This document shows positions 34,376 through 44,560 of a DNA stretch of 64,000 nt, piece after piece; within the stretch, counting starts at the first letter, position 1; each line of letters starts with the position of its first letter. The position numbers and the translations under genes are program-made. The notes under the pieces were generated by a model that had not been told where the DNA came from, did no database searches, and worked only from the letters and a program-made list of their open reading frames with translations. This stretch comes from Thamnaconus septentrionalis (lineage: Eukaryota > Chordata > Actinopteri > Tetraodontiformes > Monacanthidae): contig CM020510.1 of NCBI GenBank assembly GCA_009823395.1, positions 10,598,773 to 10,662,772 on the forward strand. Direction: 5' to 3'.

Positions 34376-36253
34376 AGCCTCTGATAAGCTGCTCATTGTA
34401 ATCGCTGCCAGGGGGGCGGAGAGGGGGGGTGGGGGGGAGGGGGGCTGTGAGAAATGATGGCTCCCAGATGCAAGACTGTGAGATCCAGCACATTTTTACG
34501 CGGCCTGTAAAACGACTGTACAGGAGGTGTTTACGAGGTGATGTGGGCGAGTGAGCAGGACGCCGGTTCAGCGAGTTTAAATGTAAATGAGCGTAATTAG
34601 TTAAAGTTAGTTAGACGGGACCTGGCGTGTTGCACATCAGCGTCTCTGCGCCCGGGACGAAGGATGTTACGACTGGAGGAAACGCAACAGAGTCGCATAT
34701 GATGATGATTACGTGCACATATTTGTTAAGTCTGAATAACCGCGGAAAAAAAGCTGCTGTCCATCTGCCCGGCTTTTAAAGGCCCGGTGGGCAAGATTCA
34801 GCAGCATCTAGTGGTAAGAAAGGGTATTATGGTTATTGTCTTGTATTTTGATGCCAAGAAATCACAACAGAATTGAGGAGAGGGGAGAAAAAGGTCATAA
34901 ATACTGAGCAGATCCACATCCTGCTCTACTGTAGTCGCACAACATGGCCTCACGCAAACATAAAAGCTTCCTCTAAGCGGATGGAAGCATCAGTTGTTTG
35001 TTTTTGTGTTTTTTTTTTTTTTTTTTTAACTAAATGCATATTACATAATGCATTTTTCTGTTACATTTGATGCCAACAGATCCCTTCAGATGCAGCACAT
35101 TAGCCCTTCAGCTGCTGCTACTGTACAACAGCGAGGAAGCTCTTTGAGATAATCTCACAAATTAATTGATATTTTTGGCATGTCCAATAAAGAAAAATTT
35201 CGTTTGTTTTGTTTGCCAGCAGCAGTATCACCTCCTTAAGGAAAGGAAACGCACATTAATTCCCTTCCATAATCAGTCACAAATTCTCCAAAGTTTCTCA
35301 GCGATTGACTTCCGACCGGACCAGAATCACAGGCCTGCAAGCGATGCGTCCAGAACCGCCTCTTCTTTTTTTAAATCACCTTTTGTGATGTCACGCCCTC
35401 CTGCACTGCAAGTCGTTGCAACAATCCATGTTGTGGTCGTTTGAGACTACGCAATTTTTGAAAAATGTTTGAGTGACATCTAGTGGTAGAGAGCGGGATG
35501 GCGAGCCAAACCCTTTTCACCTCTATTTAAATAAATTAATTTTCCTCTTATAACTGTTTAATTAACCTCTTGTAAATACACAAATAAGACACTTGATTTT
35601 TTTTCAAACCCATGTGTAACTAATCTAATCTCATGCTGGCCAGGTGCATTTGTGGCCACTGCGGCGCCGTTGTTTGCGAACACACTGGAGTTAACGCGCT
35701 GAGAACTCGGATTATCGCCTCCCTGCGGCAGTGAATCACTGCTGAGGGCTGTAACTTGACCTTGCCTCTAATGGCTGTGTGACACTCGTGCCCCGTCCCA
35801 CTGGCCTGTCTGCTCCTCTGTTGTGTCCATTTATACTTTCCAGACACACTGCCGAGGTTATTCTGAGGTGTCGGCACAACACAGGACTCGCAGGAACAAA
35901 AGGGTGAGAAGTGCTGCTGCTGCTATTGTCGCAGGTGTTCACTTTCACTGTTGACTGGTGCCTCTCCATTGTCGTTGAGCTTGTAAAATTTAATTTTATC
36001 CTAACTGGTGTGTTGTTTCACTCTTTTGTGCATTTTGAAATTTGTGTTTTGGATAAAATTGGAGTGTTAGTAAATTGGTTGGTTATTTTTTTTTTTTTAA
36101 GGACCATCCTTTTTAAGAGGTTTAGCAGTGAGACTGTTGAGTGATTGTAAGTATTCTAGTTTTCTTAAAAGCGTTGCTGGTTTCAAACTAAAACAGGCGT
36201 AATTGATGTGTTTTTCTTAATGTCACAAAATCAAAGTGTTTTGCTTTTTCCCT

Positions 36254-36279
36254 TCAAAGGTCGGGGGAGCTGCTGAAAT
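36254..36279 (+). other. fbxo40 5' UTR with putative splice acceptor
   Basis: A pyrimidine-rich run ends in CAAAG at 36255-36259, giving a plausible acceptor for a leader exon. The in-frame stop TGA at 36274-36276 lies one codon before the ATG and fixes 36280 as the first possible start of this frame. Confidence 0.45.
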
Positions 36280-38130
36280 ATGCCGGGACGTCGCCACGAG
36301 CACTGTGACAACTGCTACAATGCTCGCTGCCAACTCCCGCTGCACATCACCCTCTCCTGCATGGTCGTCAAGTGTCCCAAGAGCTGCGGCAGCGTCTTCC
36401 ACCAGTGCAAGCAGGAGGAGCACCGGCTTCTCTGCCCCAATGAGACGGTCCCCTGTCTGAACGCCTTGTACGGCTGCCCGCTCAGCGTGACCCGCTGCAG
36501 GCTGGCCAAGCACCTGGAGGTCTGTCCCGCCAGCGTGGTGTGCTGCTCCAAGGAGTGGAACCGCTGGCCCGCTGCAGAAACCGACCTGACATTCTACAAA
36601 AATGTCTCGGAGAACCCTCACAGTGAAGAAGACCTGGATGTGGGCGCGGCCCTGAGAGATCAGGAGCTGCTCTTCCAGTCCATCAAAATGGGGAATGTCT
36701 TTCCCGAGTTTATTCAGCAGGATTCCCCACTGGATGCTGACGGTCCTGATGGTCGTGTAGAGGAGGTGAAGGAGGAGGCGAGGAGCTGCTGCTCCGGAGC
36801 TTGTGGTGAACTTCCAGAAGAGGGCTGTGTCGTGATGGAGGAGAAGGAGGTGAAGGAGCTGAGCCAGGAGGAGAGGGAAGCACTGGCCACGAGCAAGCGC
36901 GTGGAGAGCCTGGAGAGCTACGCCTCCTGGGAGAAAATGTTCAACAAGGAGAAGCAGGGGTGCCAGCAAACAGTCAAGAATCTTGACAGGACGAAAGAGA
37001 AGGAGGAAGAAGAGCAGGGAACCTCGGCGGTCGGGTGCAGGAACAACACCGCTGCCGTTTCGAACATGAACGGGGAGAGCGGCTGGGCGCCTTGGCATGA
37101 CGGTGTCATGGAGAGGCTGAGCAGGGAGGCGAACATCGGCGAGTACAACATGTACCTGGTGCACAACGGGGCCATGCTCATCAACTTCGGCCAGCTGGCG
37201 GCGTGCACGCCCCGGGAGAAGGACTTTGTGTATGGCAGCCTGGAGCCCGTCGAGGTCCAGAGCGTCCACACCTACAACGTCCCCACCAGCTACCGGGCCA
37301 AGAGGCACCACCTCAAGGACCCCATGCTCAAGGCGGCGGTCCACCGGGGCGTAGACACGGCCGACCTGGGTGAGCCAGTCGGGGGGCTTCCGCTGTACGA
37401 CGAGGTGGCCGCCACGCTGCTTTGCTGCCTGGAGAGGGAGCTGAAAGGCCACCAGGTCTCGGAGAGCGCCGGCGTGGACGGTCTCTACGTGGATGTGGGC
37501 ACGCAGACGTACAGCTTCGCCGCCGCTCCGTTCCGAAAGGAAGCCTCGCTGGCCGACCTGGTCACCAGCAGCGGCAGGCCTCACCGGCTCCACCTGCAGG
37601 TGCAGACGGAGTCGGTCACCCGGAGGCACAACAGGAGAAGCTCGGCTTTCAGCTACACGTGCGGCCACTTCTTCCGCCGCGACGAGTGCCGCCACCACTT
37701 CCGGAATGCGCACGCCGACATCCAGGCGTCTCTTGGCGGCTGGTTGCAGCAGCGCTGCCCCCTGGCGTACCTGGGCTGCACTTTCACCCAGACCAGGCTG
37801 GAGCCAGCGGGTCACCCTGCGGCAATTAAATTCCGCGGAGGCGCGACGTCCTTCGTCCTCCAGCCAGATGTGGCCTCGTCCCTCGGCGGCAGCGAGGAGG
37901 TTCGCAGAGAGGCGGGGCAAGACGCAGATCCCCTGAGCTGCCTGCCGCTGGAGGTCCTCCAGCAGATTGCCGCCTACCTCGACAGCTACACGTTGTCTCA
38001 GCTGGCCTTGGTCTCCCACCTGATGAGAGAGGTTGTTGCAACACTGCTGCAGGACAGAGGGATGGTCTCCCTCAAGTGGGAGAAAAAGACATACAACCAT
38101 GGGGGAAGTACCTGGAAGTGTCGAAAGAAA
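36280..38130 (+). CDS. fbxo40: F-box protein 40, coding exon 1 (residues 1-617)
   Basis: This exon encodes most of FBXO40. In mammals FBXO40 is a muscle-enriched substrate receptor of an SCF ubiquitin ligase that marks IRS1 for degradation after IGF1 signalling. Residues 6-97 form a Cys/His-rich TRAF-type zinc-finger region closing in EWNRWP (92-97), a signature shared with FBXO30. An acidic, poorly ordered part follows (about 150-260), then the conserved VDVGTQT block near 404-410, a second Cys/His segment containing CPLAYLGCTF, and the F-box from about residue 551 to 597. Similarity of the C-terminal half, including RGMVSLKW and YNHGGSTW, favours FBXO40 over FBXO30. The start is fixed by an in-frame stop just upstream. 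The exon ends in phase 0 at a strong donor GTAAGT (38131). The sequence is much more G/C rich than its surroundings. Teleosts may have two fbxo40 copies, and I cannot tell which this is. Confidence 0.93.
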
Positions 38131-40511
38131 GTAAGTAAGTTTATCGTCAAGGCTCTCAGTCTCCTCCGGTGTATTTCAAAACCAAATTGCTTGATACATC
38201 CTGACAGATGTGTGTTTGTTGCTACATTAACCTGCTGCAACAGATGGAAGTTTGCTTGATCCTTTTGATTCAGATTCAAATAATTTTTTTTTGTACCCAT
38301 CTGGAGGCCATCTCCAGAGAGCAGGTGGACAGGGGAGGCAGAACTCTGAATGATTGAGCGAATACATTCTTGCAAACCAGTCGGGTTTGTCAATGCTAGT
38401 TCTTCCAGGTCAAGACCTCCTGCTGGGACAATGCAGCGACTTTGGCCTAATGTGACCTCCTTGCAGCAGTCAACCCTCGCTAATATTAGTTGGATTATCA
38501 CTAGCAAGAGGAATATTATGACTGTCTGCAACTTTAGATAGTAGAAATGTGAAAAGTCTTAAGTTACATTTACAAAATTCTGTCCAAAATTCTGCATGGC
38601 ACTTAAGGGCAGCTAGGGGCGTTTTTGTCGCAACTAAAAAACAAGCCGGGTTGTTTTGGGACCGAAAATGTGTTTGAATTTAAATGATGGAGGCCAGAAA
38701 GATGGCCGAGTGAGATTTCACAGCTGAAACGTAGCTGAAGGGTATATTACTACCCTATAAACCCCTGTGAGTCGACCTTGCACACAGCACGAGGGAAAGC
38801 AAGCAGTCCGCCCAACTATTACCACAGTTCATCTTTAGTACATGACACCACTGTGTAAACTGTCATTAAAAAAATTCATTGTCATTTATAGCGCCTGACA
38901 GCTGGTGCATTGTAAACTCTGTCCCAACTTTCTACAGTCCTCTCTCTCACATACACACACACTAGCGCGCCAAACACACCTGGGAAAGTCATGCAGCTTG
39001 TGTTTCACTTTTGGCCGTGCCCTAGTCAAAATCCAGACGCGCATCATCAGTCACCACCAGGTGGCATTCGGAGCGATGAAATCAAGTTTTTATTTGCTTT
39101 GGTTGGCAGCCAAAGAAGCCCAACAGCTGGGCAGGGCTCCAAGTCGACTGCTGACTCCTTCTTCCAGCTGCAGAAAATTGTGGCATCTGCAGAAATCAAT
39201 CACAAATTCAGCCGAAACAGAGGAGCTGTATTTATAGCTTTTATCTCAGATTGTGAATAAGAGTCCACCAGTCCGACTCGTACCCCGTGGCTCAGAGGAC
39301 AGCGAGGGACAGGCGCCCAGCGATTCAGTAACCTGAGCCTCGGATTCTGCCAGCTGACCTGAATTTAGGAGATTATCAGTAGCCAAAGAGTGGCACTTAA
39401 ACCATTTGACTGAGGCACATGTGTCATAGTCGAGCAGACAACCACTGGGTCCCAATGTGTTTTCCAGTTGTACTAATAAATACCAGCAACTAGTCCACAC
39501 GAGGTCCAAGATGGGAAAAAAATTACGCAGAATGATGGAAATGAAAGTGTGTCTGCACAATTCATGTTATAATTTCTTTTGGACGTTTGCCTTGTCTTGT
39601 CAATGTGACTTTGCTAACCTAATCAATTAAAACCCTTTATAACAACACGTTACTACACTCAAAATACTGGCAAATTGAATATAAAATATTTAAAGCAGAG
39701 ACATTTATTCTACAGTTTGACACTGCTGGTCTTTGGCGATTGGATCCATCCAGGTGTTTCGTCATGCAATTCCAGCAAATGATTTTTTTAAATGGGTTTA
39801 TACAGGGTTTAAAACAGCTTAATTAAAAACAAAAAACATCTTTGCGGATGTTGAGTCAAACTGAAGGATTTGTGCACGGTGAACAAAAACAACTTTTTAT
39901 TTCCCTACCAGCACTTTTCCCTTGACTGACTGGCATCCTGACAGACAAACAGACAGATGTGCTCAGGAGTGGCACGCAGCCTCGCTGCCGCAGGTGATGG
40001 AGGTGCAACGAATGCGTGACGGGCGGACAGAGTGTACGTGTGTGTGCGCCTCCGCGTTGCACCATCACGGAACAAAGAGGCATGCAGATCACATCAGCGG
40101 TGTGGAATGGGCCCCGAGGCCGAGCTGACAGTGAACGCAGCGGCGCTACCATAACAAGTCAGATATGTGATCATCGGCGGGAACGAGGCGGTGATGAGTC
40201 TCGCCGTGGCGACAGCTGGGTATTTGCTCGCCGGCTGAAGGCCATAATTTATATAATTCTGTAACGGGTGGATGCAGCAATCGCGTCGCAGGCAGGCACT
40301 GGATAAAGAAAGAAAAGAAAATGTGCGCCCTGTGATCTAGATTCCGTGGATATTAAGCTGGAATGTATCCTTCAGGCCTTTGACAGATGTCGGGGGCTGA
40401 GATTCTTCCTATAGCAGCTCCTGACTGTGTCTTTCTCTCCCTTTCTCTCTCTCTCTCTCACCTTTTCTCCCTCTCTCTCTCACACACACACGCTTCTTTT
40501 TTCCATAACAG
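38131..40511 (+). other. fbxo40 intron (2.4 kb)
   Basis: GT-AG intron in phase 0, from donor GTAAGT to acceptor ACAG at 40508-40511. A long TC-rich tract with short CA runs fills about 40,431-40,500 before the acceptor and acts as an oversized polypyrimidine tract. The first 129 bases stay in frame, so intron retention would give a protein ending at the stop in 38257-38262. No other gene or clear transposon is seen inside. Confidence 0.8.
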
Positions 40512-40688
40512 GTCTGGCAGTTCAGCTCTGCCTTCTCCTCTGTGGACAGATGGAGCTTCAGCAACATCCCCTCCATGTCAGATCATCTGAAAAGCTGCTC
40601 CTACTACCAGAGAGAGGAGCGCGCTGAGCCGGTGGCTCTGGCCTGCTTGGCTGAGGTCAAAGAAAAAATATGCAGCAGTAAAGCATGA
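40512..40688 (+). CDS. fbxo40: F-box protein 40, coding exon 2 (residues 618-675)
   Basis: This exon joins in phase 0 to the donor at 38131 and supplies the C-terminal 58 residues. It reads VWQFSSAFSSVDRWSF and then SMSDHLKSC, matching in order the conserved tail of FBXO40 and FBXO30, where W-x-FS, W-x-F and HLK-x-C recur. The stop is TGA at 40686-40688. The full protein is 675 residues, slightly shorter than the roughly 709 of human FBXO40, with a less conserved final 20 residues. It was found by looking for the missing tail downstream of the first exon. The exon is too short to stand out alone. Confidence 0.9.
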   Translation, partial: VWQFSSAFSSVDRWSFSNIPSMSDHLKSCSYYQREERAEPVALACLAEVKEKICSSKA

Positions 40689-40802
40689 AAAGCATGAGGG
40701 ATAAAGCTCCTGGTGCCGGAGCTCGGTGGGCGGATGGACGCACGGTGCCACTTTTAGAAACACTCTGATGAGAAATGTTTTGCAGCAACAACACCAGTTG
40801 TC

Positions 40803-40897
<95 letters not shown>

Positions 40898-41060
40898 GGA
40901 AAAACTGATAGAAACTGTATAATACAAGTTCAGTTGTAGTTTCAGGAGCATTTACTTTTGGTTGTTAACAATCATTTCAATGATTTTCACCCTACATATA
41001 GAGCCTAGCTGCAGATTGGGTGTGTATTGTGCAATAAAAGGATGATATATTGTACTAGGT
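40689..41060 (+). other. fbxo40 3' UTR with poly(A) signal
   Basis: AATAAA at 41033-41038 lies about 345 bp after the stop and is the best polyadenylation signal. The untranslated region contains a long TG-GA microsatellite (40802-40895). The exact cleavage site is unknown. Confidence 0.55.
40802..40895. repeat. (TG)n-(GA)n microsatellite in fbxo40 3' UTR
   Basis: Seven TG units followed by about 40 pure GA units. It lies between stop codon and poly(A) signal, so it is probably transcribed as a long GA-repeat RNA. Confidence 0.95.
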
Positions 41061-41767
41061 ATACTAGGTTTCAAAGCCCCGTTCAAGAGTAAACCATTTA
41101 AATGCTTTTACTTTGTAGAGACTCCAAAGTTCCTCTGTGTTTCGCACCTTCTTTCGTGCTAGTCGATTCTTTGGGGCGAAAAGCGTTTCAGTAGAGCTGC
41201 TCTAACTTTAACATGGTAGCACTGCCATCTGCTGGAGAGTGACGGGCTTACACCCAAACCTCTTTTTACTGACGTCCCAGCGGTTTTCACGTCTTTGCTA
41301 GCTATGTTTCCGTCTTTGTTAGCATGTGTGAATCGCGTCTTCCCTGCTCCACGGCCTTATCCTGTCCGTCAGCTCAGTTATTTTCCGCCCTCTGCAACGA
41401 CCCACACCTGCAGTGACTCGGCAATCAAACACACCTGGCCGCCATCAGCTCATCACTCTAATCTTCACCATCTGTGGTCCACAGTTTAAACTTTTATTTC
41501 GTCATGTTTTCTGTATGGGCAGCCTATTGCCAACCAGTTGTTCTTGTCAGAACCACAGTCCGCCAACAGATACTTTGCTGAGTCTTCTTTGTGTTTCTTA
41601 AAATAAATAAATAAATAAATAAATAAAATTGTTTCCCTCATAACTAGATCAGCATTGAAGAAACAGAGAGCTTGTTAAACAGTGCACATCCACCTTGTTC
41701 ACGAAAGACAAAAAGAAGCGTATCTGTGTGTCTCAGCTTGTATTAAATAAAACAATACAGTTTTTTT
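41061..41767. other. intergenic space between convergent genes
   Basis: About 700 bp between the 3' ends of fbxo40 (+) and ttc36 (-). It includes an AATA tetranucleotide repeat at 41601-41628. No gene is seen. Confidence 0.6.
41601..41628. repeat. (AATA)n repeat
   Basis: About seven AATA units. It also contains AATAAA strings, so it could act as a fortuitous poly(A) signal on the plus strand. Confidence 0.85.
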
Positions 41768-41798
41768 TTTATTAAACACACAACATAAAATATTTATT
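41768..41798 (-). other. ttc36 candidate poly(A) signals
   Basis: On the minus strand AATAAA occurs at 41798-41793 and again at 41773-41768, about 40 and 65 bp after the stop codon. The surrounding sequence is poly(A)/poly(T) rich, which weakens the call. Confidence 0.5.
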
Positions 41799-41834
41799 TA
41801 AAAAAAAAAAAATATATATTCTATTCATTGCGTC

Positions 41835-42091
41835 TCAGACGGATGGGTTCCGTAGCTTGTTGATCACCTCCGACAGCATTTTGTTGCACAGCGCTGCGTA
41901 CGGGTTGAGAGCCACGGCTTGTTGCCGGGCAAATTCACTGCCGAGTTCTGCTGCTTTCTCAAAATCTTCTCTGGCCTCGGCATCCTGACCTGCTAACCTT
42001 CGCAGTAGACCTCTCTGCACCAGCCCCTGGCAGGCCGTCCTTCCTCGGCCACCACTCAGAGAGATGGCTCGGTCCAGGTCCTCCAGGGCCC
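41835..42091 (-). CDS. ttc36: TTC36, coding exon 3 (residues 99-183)
   Basis: The last exon encodes the end of TPR2, TPR3 (about 118-151) and the C-terminal cap with the family signature [11 protein letters not shown]. It starts at 42091 after the minus-strand acceptor ATGAAG. Its first two bases complete the Gly codon split by intron 2. The stop is TGA at 41837-41835. The reading [18 protein letters not shown] aligns directly with mammalian TTC36. There are no internal stops or frameshifts. Confidence 0.93.
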
Positions 42092-43810
42092 CTTCATACA
42101 CAGAGACAAAGACAAGAAGAACATTCAGGTCTGGGACTAATTTGTTCTGCTGAGGTTTCTCTAAATTGGAACAGGAGCTAATTTGTTTGAAGCTGATAAA
42201 GACCCACTAAGTGTTTTTTTTTTTTCCTTTTGTGCAAAAGAAAATTCTAAGATAATCCTTCAAAGGAGTGTTTGAACAGAGAGATGCCAACTGAGCTGGC
42301 ATCTTGTGGAATGGACTAAAAGAAGAAAGCACGAACATCACATGTTTTAAAAATAAACCAGGTAACTAATTTTGACAGACATGAGGATGAAACATACGAA
42401 AGGTATTAATGGTTTCATTTATTCTTTAACTAAATTTAAGTTTTGCAATGAGGTGCTCACCATGCTATTATATTGTTGTTGTTATAGACAGTGATGACAT
42501 AATTACCAAAGGAATATAGATAGAATAACATGAAATTATTGAAGAAGAGGCAGTACAAAATAAGCATTGCTTCTTCCTGTTTCTCTTCAATGTTTTTTTT
42601 GTTTTGTTTTTGTTTCCCCCCCTGAATTTATGTAGATTGTAGCTATCTGCTCTGAAATGAAATAACAGCTGCAGTTCGGTGGAGTAAAAAAATGCCTTGT
42701 TGCTGTCAGGGGTCAGAGGTCAGAATGGGCAGACTGTTAACACTCCACTGCCATGTAATAAACATATTCATTAGACAGCACGTCTAACTGCTCACTGGGA
42801 AATTATCATGTGCACACAAGAAAATGATGATGTTCATCCAAAACCAATCATCCTGGGCACATTAGAAAACAGCTGCTGTAGGTAAATAACTTGTGTTTGA
42901 CGTTTTGTCTGAAAAGCCAGTTTGTGTGAACTCTAAGTGCACTTTCTCCGAGCCGTGAACTGACACGTTCGAACAAACACAACATTAAGCTGTCGCAGAG
43001 CAATGAGTCACTCCATCTTCTGACAAGTTCGATTCACCACATTCTGCCTGTCTGTTTTAAACAGACGGGGGTGGCTGTTTTGGCAGGGAAACGACCGCAA
43101 AACCCTGCAATGAACTTGCAATCAACAGGTGGCAGCAACACACCGGCCAAATTGCAAGGGTCACAGTGAGTTTGGGAAGGATAAGGTTCTCGCAGCCATT
43201 GCCTACTGCAGTTGTTTTCAAAGTGGAGGCCGCCAGGGGGCGCTAGGGGATGGCGCAAAAAAAATTGGAGAAAATAAGAGAAAAAATGCAAACTAGTGTG
43301 CTAATGCAATCTGTCGGTGTCTGTGTGGGTCTGCCAAAAGTTATATTATATATATTCTGTTCTGTTATTTGTGTTTCTGCTATATGTCAACAGTTTGTTG
43401 ACAAGTTTAATAAAAATGTTTAATACATTACAGTATTCTTATTCTAAACAAATGTAACAATTATTGAATAGCAAACAAAGGTAAGGAAAAACATTCTAAA
43501 AGTTAATGTTTCTTTACATATTTTGTAGCATTGTCTGTTTGCAAAGGGTCAGGAGAAGCTAATGCTGTTTTCAGGGGCCGTGGCGTGGAGAAATTTGGGA
43601 ACCCCTGCCCTACTGCATGCAACTGTCATTATATTTTTGCTTAATTCAACTGACAACTAAAACGGAGTGTGTCTGAACCCAAAAGAGATGATTATGAAGC
43701 CATTTAAAATGTTGTTACACCACTGAAATCAGACTATTCAGTAGATGTTGCTGCAGTTGGAGGGGCAGCGTGTCAGACTGGTGCGGTGTCACGCTGGATG
43801 GACCTCCTAC
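42092..43810 (-). other. ttc36 intron 2 (1.7 kb)
   Basis: GT-AG intron in phase 1, with the donor at 43810-43809 and the acceptor ending at 42092. It carries the hAT-like insertion at 43209-43607. Apart from that it is A/T rich with nothing coding. Confidence 0.8.
43209..43607. mobile_element. hAT-like MITE, 399 bp, in ttc36 intron 2
   Basis: The ends read CAGTTGTTTTCAAA and TTTGGGAACCCCTG, a weak hAT-type inverted pair. The 8-bp flanks are GCCTACTG (43201-43208) and CCCTACTG (43608-43615), seven of eight identical. The interior is A/T rich and lacks a transposase. The left 45 bp also contain a CCGCCAGGGGGCGCTA stretch that resembles a CTCF-type core, a feature found in other hAT-derived repeats. 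Confidence 0.7.
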
Positions 43811-43999
43811 CTGCCGTGTCCCCCTGCAGCCGCAGGGCCTGTGCCCGGTTGTTGTAGGCCGATGCACGGCGGGGCAGGATCCCGATAGCCTGGCTGAACC
43901 GCTGAAGAGCGGCCGGCAGATCCCCGGCCTCCGCTGCAGAGACACCCTGCAACTCCAGCTCTTTCACCTGCTCCAGCAAGCCGGCGTCGAAGCCGCTGT
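43811..43999 (-). CDS. ttc36: TTC36, coding exon 2 (residues 36-99)
   Basis: This exon encodes TPR1 (about 46-79) and the start of TPR2, with the conserved stretches [15 protein letters not shown] and [17 protein letters not shown]. It begins in phase 1 after a tandem acceptor CAGCAG. Use of the second AG gives 43999 as first base, and use of the first gives 44002 and one extra Ala. It ends with a phase-1 donor GTAGG at 43810. TPR helices of this kind bind the C-terminal end of HSP70-type chaperones. Confidence 0.92.
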
Positions 44000-44251
44000 C
44001 TGCTGACGGGAGATAAAGCGGGTTAAAAAAAGGGCCACTCAAAGTCAACTGACAGGTAGAGCGGCAGGGAAAAAAAACACAAGCAAATGTCATCCGGAAA
44101 TCAACTTGGATTAAAATGTCATGTTTATTTTATTTATTTTCTTTGTTTTTTGGCCCAGGAATGGGACGTTTTCAAGTTGTGCGAATGTGCCGTGAAATGA
44201 TAAACACCCCTCCAAAAAAAGCTGTGACATGATGTGTCGAAACGCTCTCAC

Positions 44252-44357
44252 CGTTGTCGTGAGATTCCTCCTCAATGACGAGCCCAGAGCTGCTTCCAAA
44301 GGGGCTGCTGGGGTTGAAGATGGCTTGGAGAACAGCTCTGTCGTGTGCCGAAGCCAT
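44252..44357 (-). CDS. ttc36: TTC36, coding exon 1 (residues 1-35)
   Basis: TTC36 (also HBP21) is a small cytosolic TPR protein of liver and kidney. It was reported to bind HSP70, and in mice it protects 4-hydroxyphenylpyruvate dioxygenase from degradation, so its loss raises tyrosine. The exon starts MASAHDRAVLQAIFNPSSPF, closely following the family N-terminus with VLQAIFNP. The frame stays open upstream, so the ATG at 44357-44355 is chosen by family alignment. The donor GTGAGA at 44251 is in phase 1. The three exons together give 183 residues against about 189 in human, with three TPRs and an intact C-terminus, so the gene looks functional. Confidence 0.92.
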
Positions 44358-44399
44358 CCTGCCAGCGTCTGGAGAGGAACCTTTAGAAAAACAGCATGA

Positions 44400-44560
44400 A
44401 AGAAGAATTTTGACACTCACACACAAAAAGACCCACAGCTGGGTGGAGAATTCCTCCTCCCCTGGTCCTGTCGGCCAATGAGAGAAGGGGGCGGCAGGAG
44501 AGGTGGACTTTGAGATGTTGCCTGCACGAAGCACATCTGTACTTGGTTAACTGAAAAAAA
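44400..44560 (-). promoter_or_regulatory. putative ttc36 promoter
   Basis: About 120 bp upstream of the start codon is an inverted CCAAT box (plus strand 44475-44479 within GGCCAATGAG), close to a GC box GGGGGCGG (44487-44494). At about 44546-44552 the core GGTTAAC resembles a half-site for HNF1, which would suit liver and kidney expression. No TATA box is seen. An acceptor-like site at 44384-44379 leaves open a spliced leader exon. Confidence 0.35.

Larger units (their letters stand above)
31836..36259. other. intergenic DNA upstream of fbxo40
   Basis: No gene was recognised. It holds the small retroposed insertion at 32507-32630, a poly(T) at 33058-33075, a GCC repeat at 34347-34375, G runs near 34,411-34,443 and a poly(T) at 35009-35027. 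A donor-like GTAAGT at 36147-36152 could end an untranslated first exon of fbxo40 and would leave a 113-bp leader intron, but this is only a guess. No TATA box or clear muscle promoter element was identified. Confidence 0.45.

Noticed and set aside
37422..37936. Two overlapping plus-strand frames of about 140 codons inside fbxo40
   Set aside because: They are alternate frames of the G/C-rich fbxo40 exon, with Arg/Ala/Pro-rich products and no independent signals.
36223..38100. 625-codon open frame antisense to fbxo40
   Set aside because: It lies opposite the real exon. The high G/C at third codon positions removes stop codons on the other strand. The product is low-complexity and matches no family.
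38230..38259. Peptide ending RWKFA just after the fbxo40 donor, resembling the WKFA of FBXO30
   Set aside because: Only a few residues match, and the exon at 40512-40688 supplies the whole conserved tail in the right phase. The resemblance is taken as chance.
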